Assembly: GCF_000526515.1 (NCBI RefSeq)
Contig: NZ_JAGF01000001.1
Span: 4,278,001-4,342,000 of the forward strand
Length of the DNA stretch: 64,000 nt
Reading direction: 5' to 3'
Origin: Cellulomonas sp. KRMCY2
GTDB taxonomy: Bacteria; Actinomycetota; Actinomycetes; Actinomycetales; Cellulomonadaceae
Part shown: positions 52,608-62,330 of the stretch, piece by piece
How positions within the stretch are numbered: the first letter of the stretch is position 1
How the letters are laid out: the number at the start of each line of letters is the position of its first letter
Position numbers and translations under genes: made by a program
The notes under the pieces: generated by a model
Seen by the model: the letters and a program-made list of their open reading frames with translations, nothing else
Told to the model about the DNA's origin: nothing
Database searches by the model: none

Positions 52608-53099
52608 ATGATCGTCGTGACCACCAATGACATTCCGGGATACCGCGTCGAAGCCATCCTCGGCGAGGTGATGGGACTGACCGTCCGCTCGGCGAACATG
52701 GGGGCGAACTTCACCGCCGGGTTCCGCGCCATGGCGGGCGGCGAGATCACCGAGTACACGCAGGTCGTCCACCAGAGCCGCCAGGAGGTCATGCACCGGA
52801 TGGTGGCCGACGCCGCGGCACGGGGGGCCAACGCGATCATCGCGATGCGCTTCGACAACGGCTCGATCGGCAGCGCCTTCACCGAGGTGTGCGCGTACGG
52901 GACGGCGGCGATCGTCGAGCCGATCCCGGCGGGCGAGCCCGGCGCGACCGACCAGTCGGCGCACTTCGCCCGCGTCGGCGCAGCGGACGACACGCCCTAT
53001 GCCCAGCCGGCCGGTGGTGCGACGCCGCCGCTGCCCTCCGTACCGTTGTCCCCGCCGATGCCGCCGATGCCGCCGATCACCCCGGGCATGCACCGCTGA
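52608..53099 (+). CDS. YbjQ (UPF0145) family protein
   Basis: A 163-residue protein. The core (MIVVTTNDIPGYRVEAILGEVMG, then SRQEVMHRMVADAAARGANAIIAMRFD) matches the YbjQ/DUF74 family, pentameric beta-barrel proteins of unknown function, sometimes called heavy-metal-binding on weak grounds. About 50 C-terminal residues form a Pro/Met-rich tail not found in the core family. ATG 52608 gives the family start. Confidence 0.88.
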   Translation: MIVVTTNDIPGYRVEAILGEVMGLTVRSANMGANFTAGFRAMAGGEITEYTQVVHQSRQEVMHRMVADAAARGANAIIAMRFDNGSIGSAFTEVCAYGTAAIVEPIPAGEPGATDQSAHFARVGAADDTPYAQPAGGATPPLPSVPLSPPMPPMPPITPGMHR

Positions 53100-53307
53100 G
53101 ACGGGCCGTCCGACCGGTGGCGCGTCCCGCCACCGGGTGCACCCGGCCGACGCCGGGGCCCTGCGTCCTCGCGTAGGCTTGCGGACGGATCCTGGGCCCA
53201 CGATGGCCCGGTCGACCGGCCTCGATCTGGGCCGCGATCCGTGGTCGGCAGCTGGGCCGGCCGTGCACCGCACCGCACCCCACTCGTCGCTGCCTTCCGG
53301 AGTCCCC

Positions 53308-54372
53308 ATGTCCCAGCACCGTCAGCCCCCTCGCACCGTCCGCCGTCGACCCGTTCGGCTCGCCGTGCCGGGACTCGGTCTCGCCCTGCTGCTCAGCGGG
53401 TGCACCGCCGTGGCCGCACCGGCGCAGGACGACGCGACCGGTGCGGCGGACCAGGCGACGGCCGCGGCGGAGCCGTCACCCGAACCCGCTGCGTTCCCGC
53501 TCACCATCGACAACTGCGGCGTGCCGGTGACTGTCGACGCCGCGCCGCAGCGGGTCGTGACCATCAAGTCGAGCGCGACCGAGATGCTCCTTGCCCTCGG
53601 CGTGGGTGACCGCATCGTCGGCACCGGCTTCCCCGACGGGCCCGTGCCCGAGGAGTACGCCGACGCGGCCGCGGACCTCCCGCTGCTGTCCGACCGCGTC
53701 CCGGCCGCGGAGGTCGTTCTGCAGGCCGAGCCGGACCTGGTCTACGCCGGGTGGGAGTCGAACCTCACGGCCGAGGGCGCCGGTGACCGTGCGACCCTCG
53801 CCGGGCTCGGCGTCGCGACGTACGTCGCCCCGTCGGCCTGCAAGGACCCGGCCTACCAGCCGGACCACCTGACCTTCGACGAGGTCTTCGACGAGATCGG
53901 TGAGGTCGCAGCCCTGCTCGGCGTACCCGAGGCCGCGACGGAGCTGGTGGCCGAGCAGCAGGCCGCCCTCGACGCGCTGGCCCCGGACGACAGCGGTCGG
54001 ACGGCTCTGTGGTACTCCTCCGGCACGGACGTCCCGTACGTCGGCGCCGGCATCGGGGCGCCGCAGATGATCATGTCGGCCGTCGGGCTGACCAACATCG
54101 CCGAAGGTGTCGCCGACACCTGGGCGTCCTTCAGCTGGGAGCAGGTCGCCCAGGACGACCCGGACGTGATCGTGCTCGTCGACGCCGCGTGGAACACGGC
54201 CGAGCAGAAGAAGGAGCTCCTCGCGACGAACCCGGCGACAGCGAACCTCACTGCCGTCCGCGCGGAGCGCTACCTCGTGGTGCCGTTCGCGGCGTCCGAG
54301 GCAGGCGTCCGGAACGTGCCCGCTGCGCTCGACCTCGCCGAGCAGCTCGCAGCGCTCGACGTGACCGGATGA
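53308..54372 (+). CDS. Proposed F420-0 ABC transporter substrate-binding lipoprotein
   Basis: A 354-residue periplasmic-binding protein of the iron-siderophore/cobalamin (BtuF-like) fold. An Arg-rich N-terminus and lipobox LLSGC (Cys32) give a membrane-anchored lipoprotein. Features: RVVTIKSSATEMLLALGVGDRIVGT and WASFSWEQVAQDDPDVIVLV. The family assignment (TIGR03868 type, proposed F420-0 binding) rests on the three-gene cassette and the adjacent cofE and F420-dependent enzyme; a siderophore or cobamide transporter is the alternative. ATG 53308 starts the signal peptide. The upstream 208 bases hold a -10-like TAGGCT and no gene. Confidence 0.8.
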   Translation: MSQHRQPPRTVRRRPVRLAVPGLGLALLLSGCTAVAAPAQDDATGAADQATAAAEPSPEPAAFPLTIDNCGVPVTVDAAPQRVVTIKSSATEMLLALGVGDRIVGTGFPDGPVPEEYADAAADLPLLSDRVPAAEVVLQAEPDLVYAGWESNLTAEGAGDRATLAGLGVATYVAPSACKDPAYQPDHLTFDEVFDEIGEVAALLGVPEAATELVAEQQAALDALAPDDSGRTALWYSSGTDVPYVGAGIGAPQMIMSAVGLTNIAEGVADTWASFSWEQVAQDDPDVIVLVDAAWNTAEQKKELLATNPATANLTAVRAERYLVVPFAASEAGVRNVPAALDLAEQLAALDVTG

Positions 54373-55451
54373 CAGGTCGCGCGTCCGAGGAGGCCGGCAC
54401 CGGCCGCGCGCAGCGGCCCGTGACCACGTCGGCCGCGCTCGTCGTGGCGACCGCCGTCCTGGTCGCGTCGGTGACGTTCGCGGTCACTGTCGGTCCGGCC
54501 GGGATCGCCGCGGTGGACGTGTGGCAGTCGGTCGGCCACCACCTCGATGGGCTCCTCACGGGGCGCACCGACGCCCCGCCCCTCGGGTTGCTGCTCGACG
54601 GCATCGTGTGGGATCTCCGGCTGCCGCGCGTGCTGACCGCCGCGGCCGTCGGGGCCGGCCTGGCCGTGGCCGGCGCGGTGATGCAGAGCCTGACCCGGAA
54701 CCCGTTGGCCGACCCGTACCTGCTCGGCCTGTCGTCGGGCGCATCGCTCGGCGCGGTCGCGGTCCTCGTGCTCGGTGTCACGGTCCTGCTCCCGGTCGCC
54801 GCGTTCGCCGGCGCCGTGCTGGCCCTCGCCGCGGCGCTCGGCCTCGCCGGGTCGCTCGGCACGATCACCCCCGCCCGCACCGTCCTGGCCGGCCTCGCCG
54901 TCGCCCAGCTGTGCGCCGCAGGGACGTCGTTCGTGATCTTCTGGTCGGCGACCGGCGACTCCTACCGCGAGATCCTCGCGTGGCTGATGGGCTCGCTCGC
55001 CGGTGCGGGCTGGACGGCGGTGGCGATCGCCGGCGGTGCGGTGCTCGTTCTCGGCACGCTGCTGACCATGACCGGGCGCACGCTCGACGCGTTCGCCTTC
55101 GGGGACACCGCAGCCGCGACCCTCGGCATCGACGTGCCGCGGACCCGCTGGACCCTGCTGACTGTGGTGGCCCTGCTCACCGGCGCGCTCGTCGCAGTCA
55201 GCGGGTCGATCGGGTTCGTCGGCCTGATCCTGCCGCACGCCGTCCGGCTGGTCGTCGGTGCGGCGCACCGCCGTCTGCTGCCGATCGCCGCGCTGGCCGG
55301 CGCGAGCTTCCTGGTGTGGGCGGACGCCGCGGCACGCACGCTGTTCGAGCCTCGCGAGCTGCCCGTCGGGATCGTCACGGCGTTCCTCGGCGCGCCGGTG
55401 TTCGCGCTGATCCTGTGGCGGCGGCGCAGCGCGAGCGAGGGCCTGGCATGA
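54369..55451 (+). CDS. Proposed F420-0 ABC transporter permease
   Basis: A 360-residue FecCD-type permease with about nine to ten membrane segments. Motifs: LRLPRVLTAAAVGAGLAVAG, MQSLTRNPLADPYLLGLSSGASLGA and GSIGFVGLILPHAVRLVVG. ATG 54369 overlaps the binding-protein stop (ATGA). It forms a dimer channel for the BtuCD-like importer. Confidence 0.85.
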   Translation: MTGRASEEAGTGRAQRPVTTSAALVVATAVLVASVTFAVTVGPAGIAAVDVWQSVGHHLDGLLTGRTDAPPLGLLLDGIVWDLRLPRVLTAAAVGAGLAVAGAVMQSLTRNPLADPYLLGLSSGASLGAVAVLVLGVTVLLPVAAFAGAVLALAAALGLAGSLGTITPARTVLAGLAVAQLCAAGTSFVIFWSATGDSYREILAWLMGSLAGAGWTAVAIAGGAVLVLGTLLTMTGRTLDAFAFGDTAAATLGIDVPRTRWTLLTVVALLTGALVAVSGSIGFVGLILPHAVRLVVGAAHRRLLPIAALAGASFLVWADAAARTLFEPRELPVGIVTAFLGAPVFALILWRRRSASEGLA

Positions 55452-56224
55452 GCCTCCGGCTCGACCACCTGGCCTGGTCGGTCGAGGGACGCGTCATCCT
55501 CGGCGGCGTCGACTGCACCCCGCCGCGTCGCGGGCTGACCGGACTGCTCGGCCCCAACGGCGCAGGCAAGTCGACCCTGCTGCGGCTGATCGCAGGCGTC
55601 CTGCGCCCCGACGCCGGGCGCGCGCTGCTCGACGGCGACGACCTCCTCGCACTGCCGCGCCGCGAGCGCGCCCGTCGGGTCGCCCTGGTCGAGCAGGACT
55701 CCGCCTCGCAGGTGCCGCTCACCGTCCGCGACGCCGTGCTGCTCGGACGCACGCCGCACGGGTCGCGGTGGGGCGGGCTGACCGCGCACGACGAGGCAGT
55801 GGCCGACGCGGCGCTCGCCGAGGCGGGGGTCGTGGAATTCGCCGACCGACTGCTCGGGACGCTGTCCGGCGGCGAGCGGCAACGCGTCCACCTGGCCCGC
55901 GCCCTGGCACAGGACCCGGACCTGCTGCTCCTCGACGAGCCGACCAACCACCTGGACGTGCACGCCCAGCTCGACACCCTGGACGTCGTGCGCGGGCTGA
56001 CCGCACGGGGCGTCACGGTGCTCGCCGCGCTGCACGACCTGAACCTCGCCGCCGCCGCCTGCGACCACCTGGTGCTGCTCGACGCCGGGCGCGTGGTGGC
56101 GACCGGCCCGGTCGCCGAGGTGCTGCGCCCGGAGGTCCTCGAACCGGTCTACCGCGTGCGCTGCCTCGTCATGACGCACCCGGAGACCGGCCGGCCCGTG
56201 CTGACCTTCGCGCCACGGGCCTGA
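55448..56224 (+). CDS. Proposed F420-0 ABC transporter ATPase
   Basis: A 258-residue FecE/BtuD-type ATPase. Walker A GPNGAGKSTLLRL, signature LSGGERQRVHLARAL, Walker B LLLLDEPTNHLD, and a switch His in ALHDLNLA. ATG 55448 overlaps the permease stop (ATGA), completing a tight three-gene importer operon. Confidence 0.87.
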   Translation: MSLRLDHLAWSVEGRVILGGVDCTPPRRGLTGLLGPNGAGKSTLLRLIAGVLRPDAGRALLDGDDLLALPRRERARRVALVEQDSASQVPLTVRDAVLLGRTPHGSRWGGLTAHDEAVADAALAEAGVVEFADRLLGTLSGGERQRVHLARALAQDPDLLLLDEPTNHLDVHAQLDTLDVVRGLTARGVTVLAALHDLNLAAAACDHLVLLDAGRVVATGPVAEVLRPEVLEPVYRVRCLVMTHPETGRPVLTFAPRA

Positions 56225-56260
56225 CCGTCGCGGCACGGGCCTGACCGTCGCGGCACGGGC
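56221..56260. repeat. 20-bp tandem duplication after the ATPase gene
   Basis: Bases 56221-56240 and 56241-56260 are identical and a partial third copy follows to about 56267. The first copy includes the stop codon of the ATPase gene. Confidence 0.85.
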
Positions 56261-56311
56261 CTGACCGGACCTCACCGCGAGGTCGTCGGACAACGCTGGC
56301 ACCATGGAGCG

Positions 56312-56890
56312 ATGACACCCGCCCTGTGGCTCACCGGGGACCCGGCGGCCGACCGGCTGCTCGAGTCGGACCCCTTCGCCCTCCTCGTCGGCATGCTCCT
56401 GGACCAGCAGGTACCCATGGAGACCGCCTTCGCCGGCCCGCGCAAGATCGCCGAACGGATGGGCGGGCTCGACCCGCGGCGCATCGCCGACGCCGACCCG
56501 CACGCCTTCGCCGCGCTGTGCGCCACGCCACCGGCCGTGCACCGGTACCCGGGATCGATGGCGGAGCGCATCCAGGCCGTCGCCCGCGCCGTCGTCCAGA
56601 CGTACGGCGGTGACGCCGCCCGGCTGTGGACCGACGGCGGACCGGACGGTCCGGAGGTCCTGCGCCGGCTCGAGGCCCTGCCCGGCTTCGGGGCCCAGAA
56701 GGCCAGGATCTTCCTCGCCCTGCTCGGCAAGCAGCGCGGGGTGGCGCCGGCGGGCTGGCGCGAGGCCGCCGGTGACTACGGGGCGGACGGCGCCCGACGC
56801 TCGATCGCCGATGTCACGGACGCCGACTCCCTCGCGCAGGTCCGCGAGACCAAGAAGGCCCTCAAGGCAGCGGCGAAGGCCGGCCACTGA
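56312..56890 (+). CDS. HhH-GPD family protein (uncharacterised TIGR03252 type)
   Basis: A 192-residue protein with the DNA-glycosylase HhH-GPD fold: [20 protein letters not shown] and the helix-hairpin-helix [20 protein letters not shown]. The catalytic Lys or Asp expected shortly after the hairpin is not clearly present, so activity is uncertain. Members are actinobacterial and uncharacterised. The C-terminus is Lys/Ala-rich. It overlaps the convergent cofE gene by 29 bases. Confidence 0.82.
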   Translation: MTPALWLTGDPAADRLLESDPFALLVGMLLDQQVPMETAFAGPRKIAERMGGLDPRRIADADPHAFAALCATPPAVHRYPGSMAERIQAVARAVVQTYGGDAARLWTDGGPDGPEVLRRLEALPGFGAQKARIFLALLGKQRGVAPAGWREAAGDYGADGARRSIADVTDADSLAQVRETKKALKAAAKAGH

Positions 56891-57692
56891 TCGGTCCGGC
56901 GCCCCGCCCGTCGGCCAGACCGCGGGCGTAGGCCTCGGCGGTGCCCTCGGCGAACAGGTCCTCGTCGGCCGGCCGGACCACGCTGCGTGCGCCGTCGCCG
57001 TCGTCGTCGAGGGCCAGCACGTACCGACGCATCCCCCGCACGACGGCGACCGGCCGGCCCGTCATCTTGCCGGTGACCAGCTCGGTCGCCGCCGCGATCT
57101 CGTCGGCCACGGCCGTGATCGTCGAGTCCAGCCGCCGCCCGTGGCTGTCGCTGCGACCCCGCAGGTCCTCCAGCACGACGACGCCGGCAGCACCGATCGC
57201 AAGGTCGGTCAGCCCCTGCCGCCAGGCCCGACCGGCGGTGTCCGTCACCAGGACGCCGATGCGCACCCCGGACGAGGCCTGCAGACCGCGGCGGAGCCCA
57301 CGGGCCGAGGAGTCAGGGTCCGCCGGGAGCAGCAGCACGGTGCCCTCCGGTGTGTTCGAGGCGTCGACGCCGGCCGCCGCCATCACCAGGCCCTGGCGGT
57401 TCTCCACGATCCGGAGCACCCCTGCCGGGTGGATACGGGTCGCCACGACCCGCACGGTCTCCTGAGTGATCGCCTGCTCGCGGTCGGCGGCGGTCAGCAC
57501 GCGCCCCTCGGCCTTCGACACGACCTTGCTCGTCACGACCACGACGTCGCCGTCGGCCAGGCCACCGCTGCCGTCCGGCCAGGCCAGGCCCTGCACCGCC
57601 GCTCCCACCAGGGCGACCAGGTCGTCGCCGGGCCGGACCTCCGGCAGGCCGTCCAGACCGATGACGACCAGGGGCTCGATCGCCTCGGTCAT
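56862..57692 (-). CDS. cofE: Coenzyme F420-0:L-glutamate ligase CofE
   Basis: CofE adds glutamates to F420-0 with GTP, giving F420-n. The 276-residue protein shows the family pattern [19 protein letters not shown], then [25 protein letters not shown] and [14 protein letters not shown]. The C-terminal nitroreductase-like domain found in FbiB is absent. No cofC, cofD or fbiC lies in the window. Next to the proposed F420-0 importer it suggests salvage. It lies 13 bases after the oxidoreductase gene on the same strand. Confidence 0.92.
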   Translation of the reverse strand: MTEAIEPLVVIGLDGLPEVRPGDDLVALVGAAVQGLAWPDGSGGLADGDVVVVTSKVVSKAEGRVLTAADREQAITQETVRVVATRIHPAGVLRIVENRQGLVMAAAGVDASNTPEGTVLLLPADPDSSARGLRRGLQASSGVRIGVLVTDTAGRAWRQGLTDLAIGAAGVVVLEDLRGRSDSHGRRLDSTITAVADEIAAATELVTGKMTGRPVAVVRGMRRYVLALDDDGDGARSVVRPADEDLFAEGTAEAYARGLADGRGAGPISGRPSPLP

Positions 57693-57705
57693 CGGGCGGA
57701 CCGGC

Positions 57706-58710
57706 TCATCGGTGCAGCGCAGGCAGCACGTCGCGGCCGAAGACCTCGATCCACTCGCGCTGGTTGCGCCCGACGTTGTGCAGGTAGACCCGGTCGAACC
57801 CGAGGTCGAGGTACTTCTGGATCGCCGCCCGGTGGGCGTCCGGGTCGGCGGAGACGACCATGCGGCCCGCGAAGTCCTCCGGCCGGACGAGCTTGGCCAT
57901 CTGCTCGAAGTCGTAGGGCGAACGGATGTCGGCCTTGGGGAACCGCATGCCGCCGTTGGGCCACTCGGTCATCGCGTTGACCATGGCCTGCTCGTCGGTG
58001 TCGGCCCAGGACATGTGCACCTGGAGCACCTTGGGCATCGTCGACGGGTCCTTGCCCGCCTCACGAGCGCCCTCCTCGAACCTGGCGAACAGCCCGGAGA
58101 TCTTCTCCAGCGGCGCCCCCACCGTGATCAGGCCGTCCGCATGCCGACCGGCGCGCTTGGCGGTGACCGGGCCGGCCGTGGCCACCAGGATCTCGGGGGC
58201 GACCGGCGGCATGGTCCACAGCCGGGTCGACTCCATCTTGTAGAAGGTGCCCGAGTGCTTGACGTCCTTGCCGGTCAGGCCGGACTGGAACAGCTTGGTG
58301 ATGATGTCGATGGCCTCGAACATCCGGTTGATCCGCTCCGGGGCCTCGGGCCAGTAGCCGGCCACGACGTGCTCGTTGAGCGCCTCGCCCGAGCCGAGCC
58401 CGAGCCAGTGCCGACCGGGGTACATCGCCGCGAGGGTCGCCGAGGCCTGCGCGACCATCGCGGGGTGCCAGCGGAAGGTGGGCGCTGTGACGCCCGGCCC
58501 GATGTCGCCCGTCGTGCGCTCGCCCAGCGCCGCCAGGACGTTCCACACGAAGGCCGACTGACCCTGCTGCGGGACCCACGGCTGGAAGTGGTCGGCAGCC
58601 ATCACACCGGAGAAGCCGTTGGCCTCGGCGAGCACCGAGAGCTCGATCACCTCGGTCGGGTGGAACTGCTCGAGCATCGCCGCGTACCCGATGGTCAGGC
58701 CGTCGCCCAT
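57706..58710 (-). CDS. F420-dependent oxidoreductase, G6P-dehydrogenase-related (TIGR03557-like)
   Basis: A 334-residue luciferase-like (beta/alpha)8 protein. Cofactor-site residues of Mycobacterium Fgd1 are matched: DHFQPW (His40 and Trp44 equivalents) and SGEALNE (Glu109 equivalent). The region holding the glucose-6-phosphate-binding Lys198 of Fgd1 (SGKGEE) reads VGAPLE here, so the substrate is probably not glucose-6-phosphate. ATG 58710 opens the fold. Operon with cofE. Confidence 0.88.
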   Translation of the reverse strand: MGDGLTIGYAAMLEQFHPTEVIELSVLAEANGFSGVMAADHFQPWVPQQGQSAFVWNVLAALGERTTGDIGPGVTAPTFRWHPAMVAQASATLAAMYPGRHWLGLGSGEALNEHVVAGYWPEAPERINRMFEAIDIITKLFQSGLTGKDVKHSGTFYKMESTRLWTMPPVAPEILVATAGPVTAKRAGRHADGLITVGAPLEKISGLFARFEEGAREAGKDPSTMPKVLQVHMSWADTDEQAMVNAMTEWPNGGMRFPKADIRSPYDFEQMAKLVRPEDFAGRMVVSADPDAHRAAIQKYLDLGFDRVYLHNVGRNQREWIEVFGRDVLPALHR

Positions 58711-58733
58711 GTGCTCCTCCGTCGTCGCGCGCC

Positions 58734-58767
58734 GTCACCGGGTCCGGACGTTCCCGGACCCGGTGAC
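58734..58767 (-). terminator. Terminator of the FtsX-type exporter operon
   Basis: GTCACCGGGTCCGG at 58734-58747 pairs perfectly with 58754-58767 over a 6-base loop. It is 19 bases past the permease stop and 24 bases upstream of the oxidoreductase start, so it isolates the two operons. Confidence 0.82.
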
Positions 58768-58785
58768 GACCCTACGCGGCGGACC

Positions 58786-61362
58786 TCACTCGTAGGAGAC
58801 GGCGTCCAGCACCGGGAGCCGCGCCGCGCGGATCGCGGGCCACACGGCAGCCAGCACACCGACGACGACCGCGAGCGCGAGCATCACGCCGAGGCTGGTC
58901 CACGGGATCGCCAGGATGCTCAGCCCCTCGTCGGCGAAGACCGCAGGCATCGCCGAGGCGAGCCCGACGCCGACCGCGATCCCGAGCACCGTGCCGAAGA
59001 CAGCCGTGAGCACCGACTCGATGGTCACCGTCCCGGCCAGCTGGAGCCGCCCCAGGCCGACGGCCCGCAGCAGCCCGATCTCCCGGGTCCGCTCGATCAC
59101 CGACAGCGCCAGGGTGTTGACGATGCCGAGGACCGCGATGACGATCGACAGGCCGAGCAGCGCGTACAGGATCGTCAGGACCTGGTTGACCTGGTCGGCG
59201 AGCTGCGAGGCGAAGTCCGCCGCGTCGAGCACCGACAGGACGACGTAGGGCTTGACGACCTCGAGCAGGTCGGCGCGCACGACCTCGAGGTCGACGCCGT
59301 CGGCGCCGTTGATCATCACGGTGTCGATCACCCCGCCGGTCGGCGGGACGACCTGGTCGTAGACCGTCGACGGCAGGACCACGGCAGTCCCGATGGCCCT
59401 GGCGTCGATGACCGCACCGATCCGGGCAGTCACGCTCGCCCCGTCGGAGCTGACCGTGAGCTCGTCACCGACCGCCCAGTCGTTGTCCTGCGCCGCGGAC
59501 TTCTGGACGGCCAGGTCACCGGCCCCCAAGGAGTCGAGGTCACCGCTCACCACGACGACGTCCATCACCCGGTCGAAGGCCACCGGGTCGACACCGACGA
59601 CCGAGGTCCGCTCGGCCGCGCCGTCGCCCGTGGCGACCTGCACCTGGGCGTAGGTCAGGGCGTCCACCGTCGCGACACCGTCGACCTCCGCCATGGCGTC
59701 CACGGCCTCCCGCGGCACGTCGAAGGTGGCCGACTGGACGATCAGGTCACCGGTGAACTCGTCGGCGACGATCGAGGCCGTCGAGGCCTGGGTCGAGGCG
59801 GCGAGCACGGATGCTGCGCCGACCAGCGCCATCCCGATCATCAGGGCCCCCGCCGTGCTCGCGGTGCGCCGCGGGTTGCGCGTCACGTTGCCGCGGGCCA
59901 GGGTGCCGATCGGCTTGAGCCCCCGGACGAACGGCGCAGCCACGATCCCGAGGGTCGCCCTGGCGACGAGCGGTGAGACCGCCAGCATGCCGATGATCAC
60001 GGCCGCCGCACCGACCCCGAGCAGCGTCCCACCGTTGTCCTGGGCCCAGGTGACGGTGTCCGGCGCGAGGGCGGCGAAGGCCACCGCGGCGGCGCCACCG
60101 ACGAGCAGGAGCAGTCCGACGACGGCTCGGGTCCGCAGCGACTGCTCGACCTCCGGCGCGTCGTCACGCATGGCCTCGACCGGTGGGACGAGGGCTGCGC
60201 GCCGGGCGGGCATCGCGGCCGAGACCACCGAGACCACCGTGCCGATCAGGACCGAGACGACAACCGTCTGCGTCTCGAGCGGGATCGTGGACCCCAGGTC
60301 CATCCCCATCTGCTCGAAGACCACCCGGAGGATCGAGACCAGGCCGAGGCCACCGGCGACGCCGAGCAGCGAGCCGATCACCCCGACGGCGGCCGCCTGG
60401 ATCATCACCGAGGCGAAGACCTGCAGCGGCGAGGCTCCGACGGCGCGCAGCAGGGCGAGCTCACGCATGCGCTGGCGGACCGACATCGCGAAGGTGTTGG
60501 CGATGATGAACCCGCCGACGAACAGCGAGATCGCCGCGAAGACCAGCAGGAAGGTGTTGATGAAGCCGAGTGCGTCCTCGATGGCGGCCTGCGACTCCTC
60601 GCGCATGACCTCGCCCTCGACGACCTCCACCTGGCCACCGTCGACGACCGGCGCGAGGTTCGCCGCCAGATGGGCGTCGGTGACGCCGTCCTGGGCGTAG
60701 ACCGCGATCGTCGTGGTCCGTCCGTCGGGGGCGAAGACCGCCGTCGCCGTGTCCAGGTCGAAAAAGGTCATCGTGGCCCCGGCGAACGGCACCAGCCCGG
60801 ACACGACGCCGACCACCTCGACCTGCGTGAGCTCCCCGCCCACGATGACTGTCGTGGTGTCACCGAGGGCGAGCCCGGCGGTCTCCAGGGTTCCCGCCTC
60901 GAGCGCGACCTCGCCGGGCTGCTCGGGCGCGCGGCCCGCCGAGAGGGCCATCGACGGATCGGCCGGGTCGAAGCCCATGCCGAAGCTGGGCGCCCCGGCG
61001 TTGATCACGGCCGTGCCGTCCGCGCCGACGAGGATGACCGAGCCGCTGATGTCGGGCACGACCTTGTCGACGCCGTCGACCGCCGCGATCTCGTCGGCGA
61101 GGGCCAACGGGACCCGGGCGCGGGCCCCGGCGAGGCTGAAGTCCTCGGACATCTGGTCGGCGCCGTCCGCCGTCTCGGGCAGACCGCGGACATAGGCGTC
61201 GCCGAGCATCGTGGACTCGACGATGTCGGAGAAGGTGGACGAGAGCATCGTCCGCAGCGAGAAGGTGCCGGCGACGAACGAGACCCCGAGGGCGACAGCG
61301 AGCAGGGAGAGCGCGAACCGGACCAGGTGGGCCCGGATGCCGCGCAGGGCGACGCGTCCCAT
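58786..61362 (-). CDS. FtsX/MacB-type ABC permease
   Basis: An 858-residue permease with two FtsX domains. The first membrane segment (LVRFALSLLAVALGVSFVAGTF) precedes a large extracellular domain. A block of three or four segments lies at about 265-370 (FINTFLLVFAAISLFVGGFIIAN) and another at about 440-515, then a second extracellular domain and a C-terminal block (VLTILYALLGLSIVIAVLGIVNTLALS). Such permeases export lipoproteins, peptides or drugs by mechanotransmission. ATG 61362 overlaps the ATPase stop (ATGA). Confidence 0.9.
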   Translation of the reverse strand: MGRVALRGIRAHLVRFALSLLAVALGVSFVAGTFSLRTMLSSTFSDIVESTMLGDAYVRGLPETADGADQMSEDFSLAGARARVPLALADEIAAVDGVDKVVPDISGSVILVGADGTAVINAGAPSFGMGFDPADPSMALSAGRAPEQPGEVALEAGTLETAGLALGDTTTVIVGGELTQVEVVGVVSGLVPFAGATMTFFDLDTATAVFAPDGRTTTIAVYAQDGVTDAHLAANLAPVVDGGQVEVVEGEVMREESQAAIEDALGFINTFLLVFAAISLFVGGFIIANTFAMSVRQRMRELALLRAVGASPLQVFASVMIQAAAVGVIGSLLGVAGGLGLVSILRVVFEQMGMDLGSTIPLETQTVVVSVLIGTVVSVVSAAMPARRAALVPPVEAMRDDAPEVEQSLRTRAVVGLLLLVGGAAAVAFAALAPDTVTWAQDNGGTLLGVGAAAVIIGMLAVSPLVARATLGIVAAPFVRGLKPIGTLARGNVTRNPRRTASTAGALMIGMALVGAASVLAASTQASTASIVADEFTGDLIVQSATFDVPREAVDAMAEVDGVATVDALTYAQVQVATGDGAAERTSVVGVDPVAFDRVMDVVVVSGDLDSLGAGDLAVQKSAAQDNDWAVGDELTVSSDGASVTARIGAVIDARAIGTAVVLPSTVYDQVVPPTGGVIDTVMINGADGVDLEVVRADLLEVVKPYVVLSVLDAADFASQLADQVNQVLTILYALLGLSIVIAVLGIVNTLALSVIERTREIGLLRAVGLGRLQLAGTVTIESVLTAVFGTVLGIAVGVGLASAMPAVFADEGLSILAIPWTSLGVMLALAVVVGVLAAVWPAIRAARLPVLDAVSYE

Positions 61363-62177
61363 CAGACCCGCACCTCGACCGTCGAGGAGGCGAACCGGCC
61401 GGCGAGGAGCGCCTCGGACCGGGCCGGGGTCAGGGTGGCCAACGCGTCGAGCACGGTGGTCGGCGTCGGGTTCTCGAGCTCCCCGACCAGACGGCCGTCG
61501 GCGAGGAAGAGCACCCGGTGCGCGTACGAGGCGGCCGTCGGGTCGTGCGTGACCATGACGACCGACTGCCCGAGCTCGTCGACCGAGCGGCGCAGGAAGC
61601 CGAGCACCTCGCCGGACGAGTGCGAGTCGAGGTTGCCGGTGGGCTCGTCGGCGAACACGACCGCCGGGCGGGAGACCAGCGCACGCGCGCAGGCGACCCG
61701 CTGCTGCTGGCCGCCGGAGAGCTCGTTCGGGCGGTGGTCGAGCCGGTCACGCAGCCCGACGGCGTCCACGACCAGGTCGAACCAGGCGCGGTCCACCGGG
61801 GTGCGCGCGATGTCGAGCGGCAGGGTGATGTTCTCCTCGGCCGTCAACGTGGGGATGAGGTTGAACGCCTGGAAGACGAAGCCGAGCCGGGTGCGGCGCA
61901 GGCGGGTCAGGCGACGCTGGTTCATCGACCCGACGTCCTCGCCGTCCACCACGACGGTGCCGGCCGTCGGTGTGTCCAGGCCCGCCATGCAGTGCATCAG
62001 GGTGGACTTGCCCGATCCGGACGGGCCCATGATCGCAGTGAGCTCGCCGCGGGCGAAGTCGACGCTCACACCGTCGAGCGCCCGGACCGACGCCTCCCCC
62101 TTGCCGTAGGTCTTGACCAGGTGCCGTGCCGAGGCGATCTGTCCGTTCGCCTCGGGGTCGGTTGCCAGTGCGCGCAT
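61362..62177 (-). CDS. MacB/LolD-type ABC ATPase
   Basis: A 271-residue ATPase with Walker A GPSGSGKSTLMHC, signature LSGGQQQRVACARAL, Walker B VVFADEPTGNLDS and switch His MVTHDPTAA. ATG 62177 begins shortly before the domain. First gene of the exporter operon. The 266 bases upstream to valS hold no gene but include a 21-bp repeat. No response regulator is adjacent. Confidence 0.92.
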   Translation of the reverse strand: MRALATDPEANGQIASARHLVKTYGKGEASVRALDGVSVDFARGELTAIMGPSGSGKSTLMHCMAGLDTPTAGTVVVDGEDVGSMNQRRLTRLRRTRLGFVFQAFNLIPTLTAEENITLPLDIARTPVDRAWFDLVVDAVGLRDRLDHRPNELSGGQQQRVACARALVSRPAVVFADEPTGNLDSHSSGEVLGFLRRSVDELGQSVVMVTHDPTAASYAHRVLFLADGRLVGELENPTPTTVLDALATLTPARSEALLAGRFASSTVEVRV

Positions 62178-62330
62178 GGTTCTTCCGTTCGTGTCGTCGA
62201 TGAGTGATCCCCATGATCTCGGCCCACAGGTGCTCGGCGGATCGGGGAACCCCCTCAGGGTCCCCTGAGATCCGGACCGGGTCACCCTGAATGTCCCCTG
62301 AATGCCCGGCTTCGCCCGGTTCAGCTCGGC

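Noticed and set aside
53308-56224. Importer as an iron-siderophore system
   Set aside because: No siderophore genes or iron-box seen, and cofE plus an F420 enzyme are adjacent. Kept only as an alternative in the feature text.
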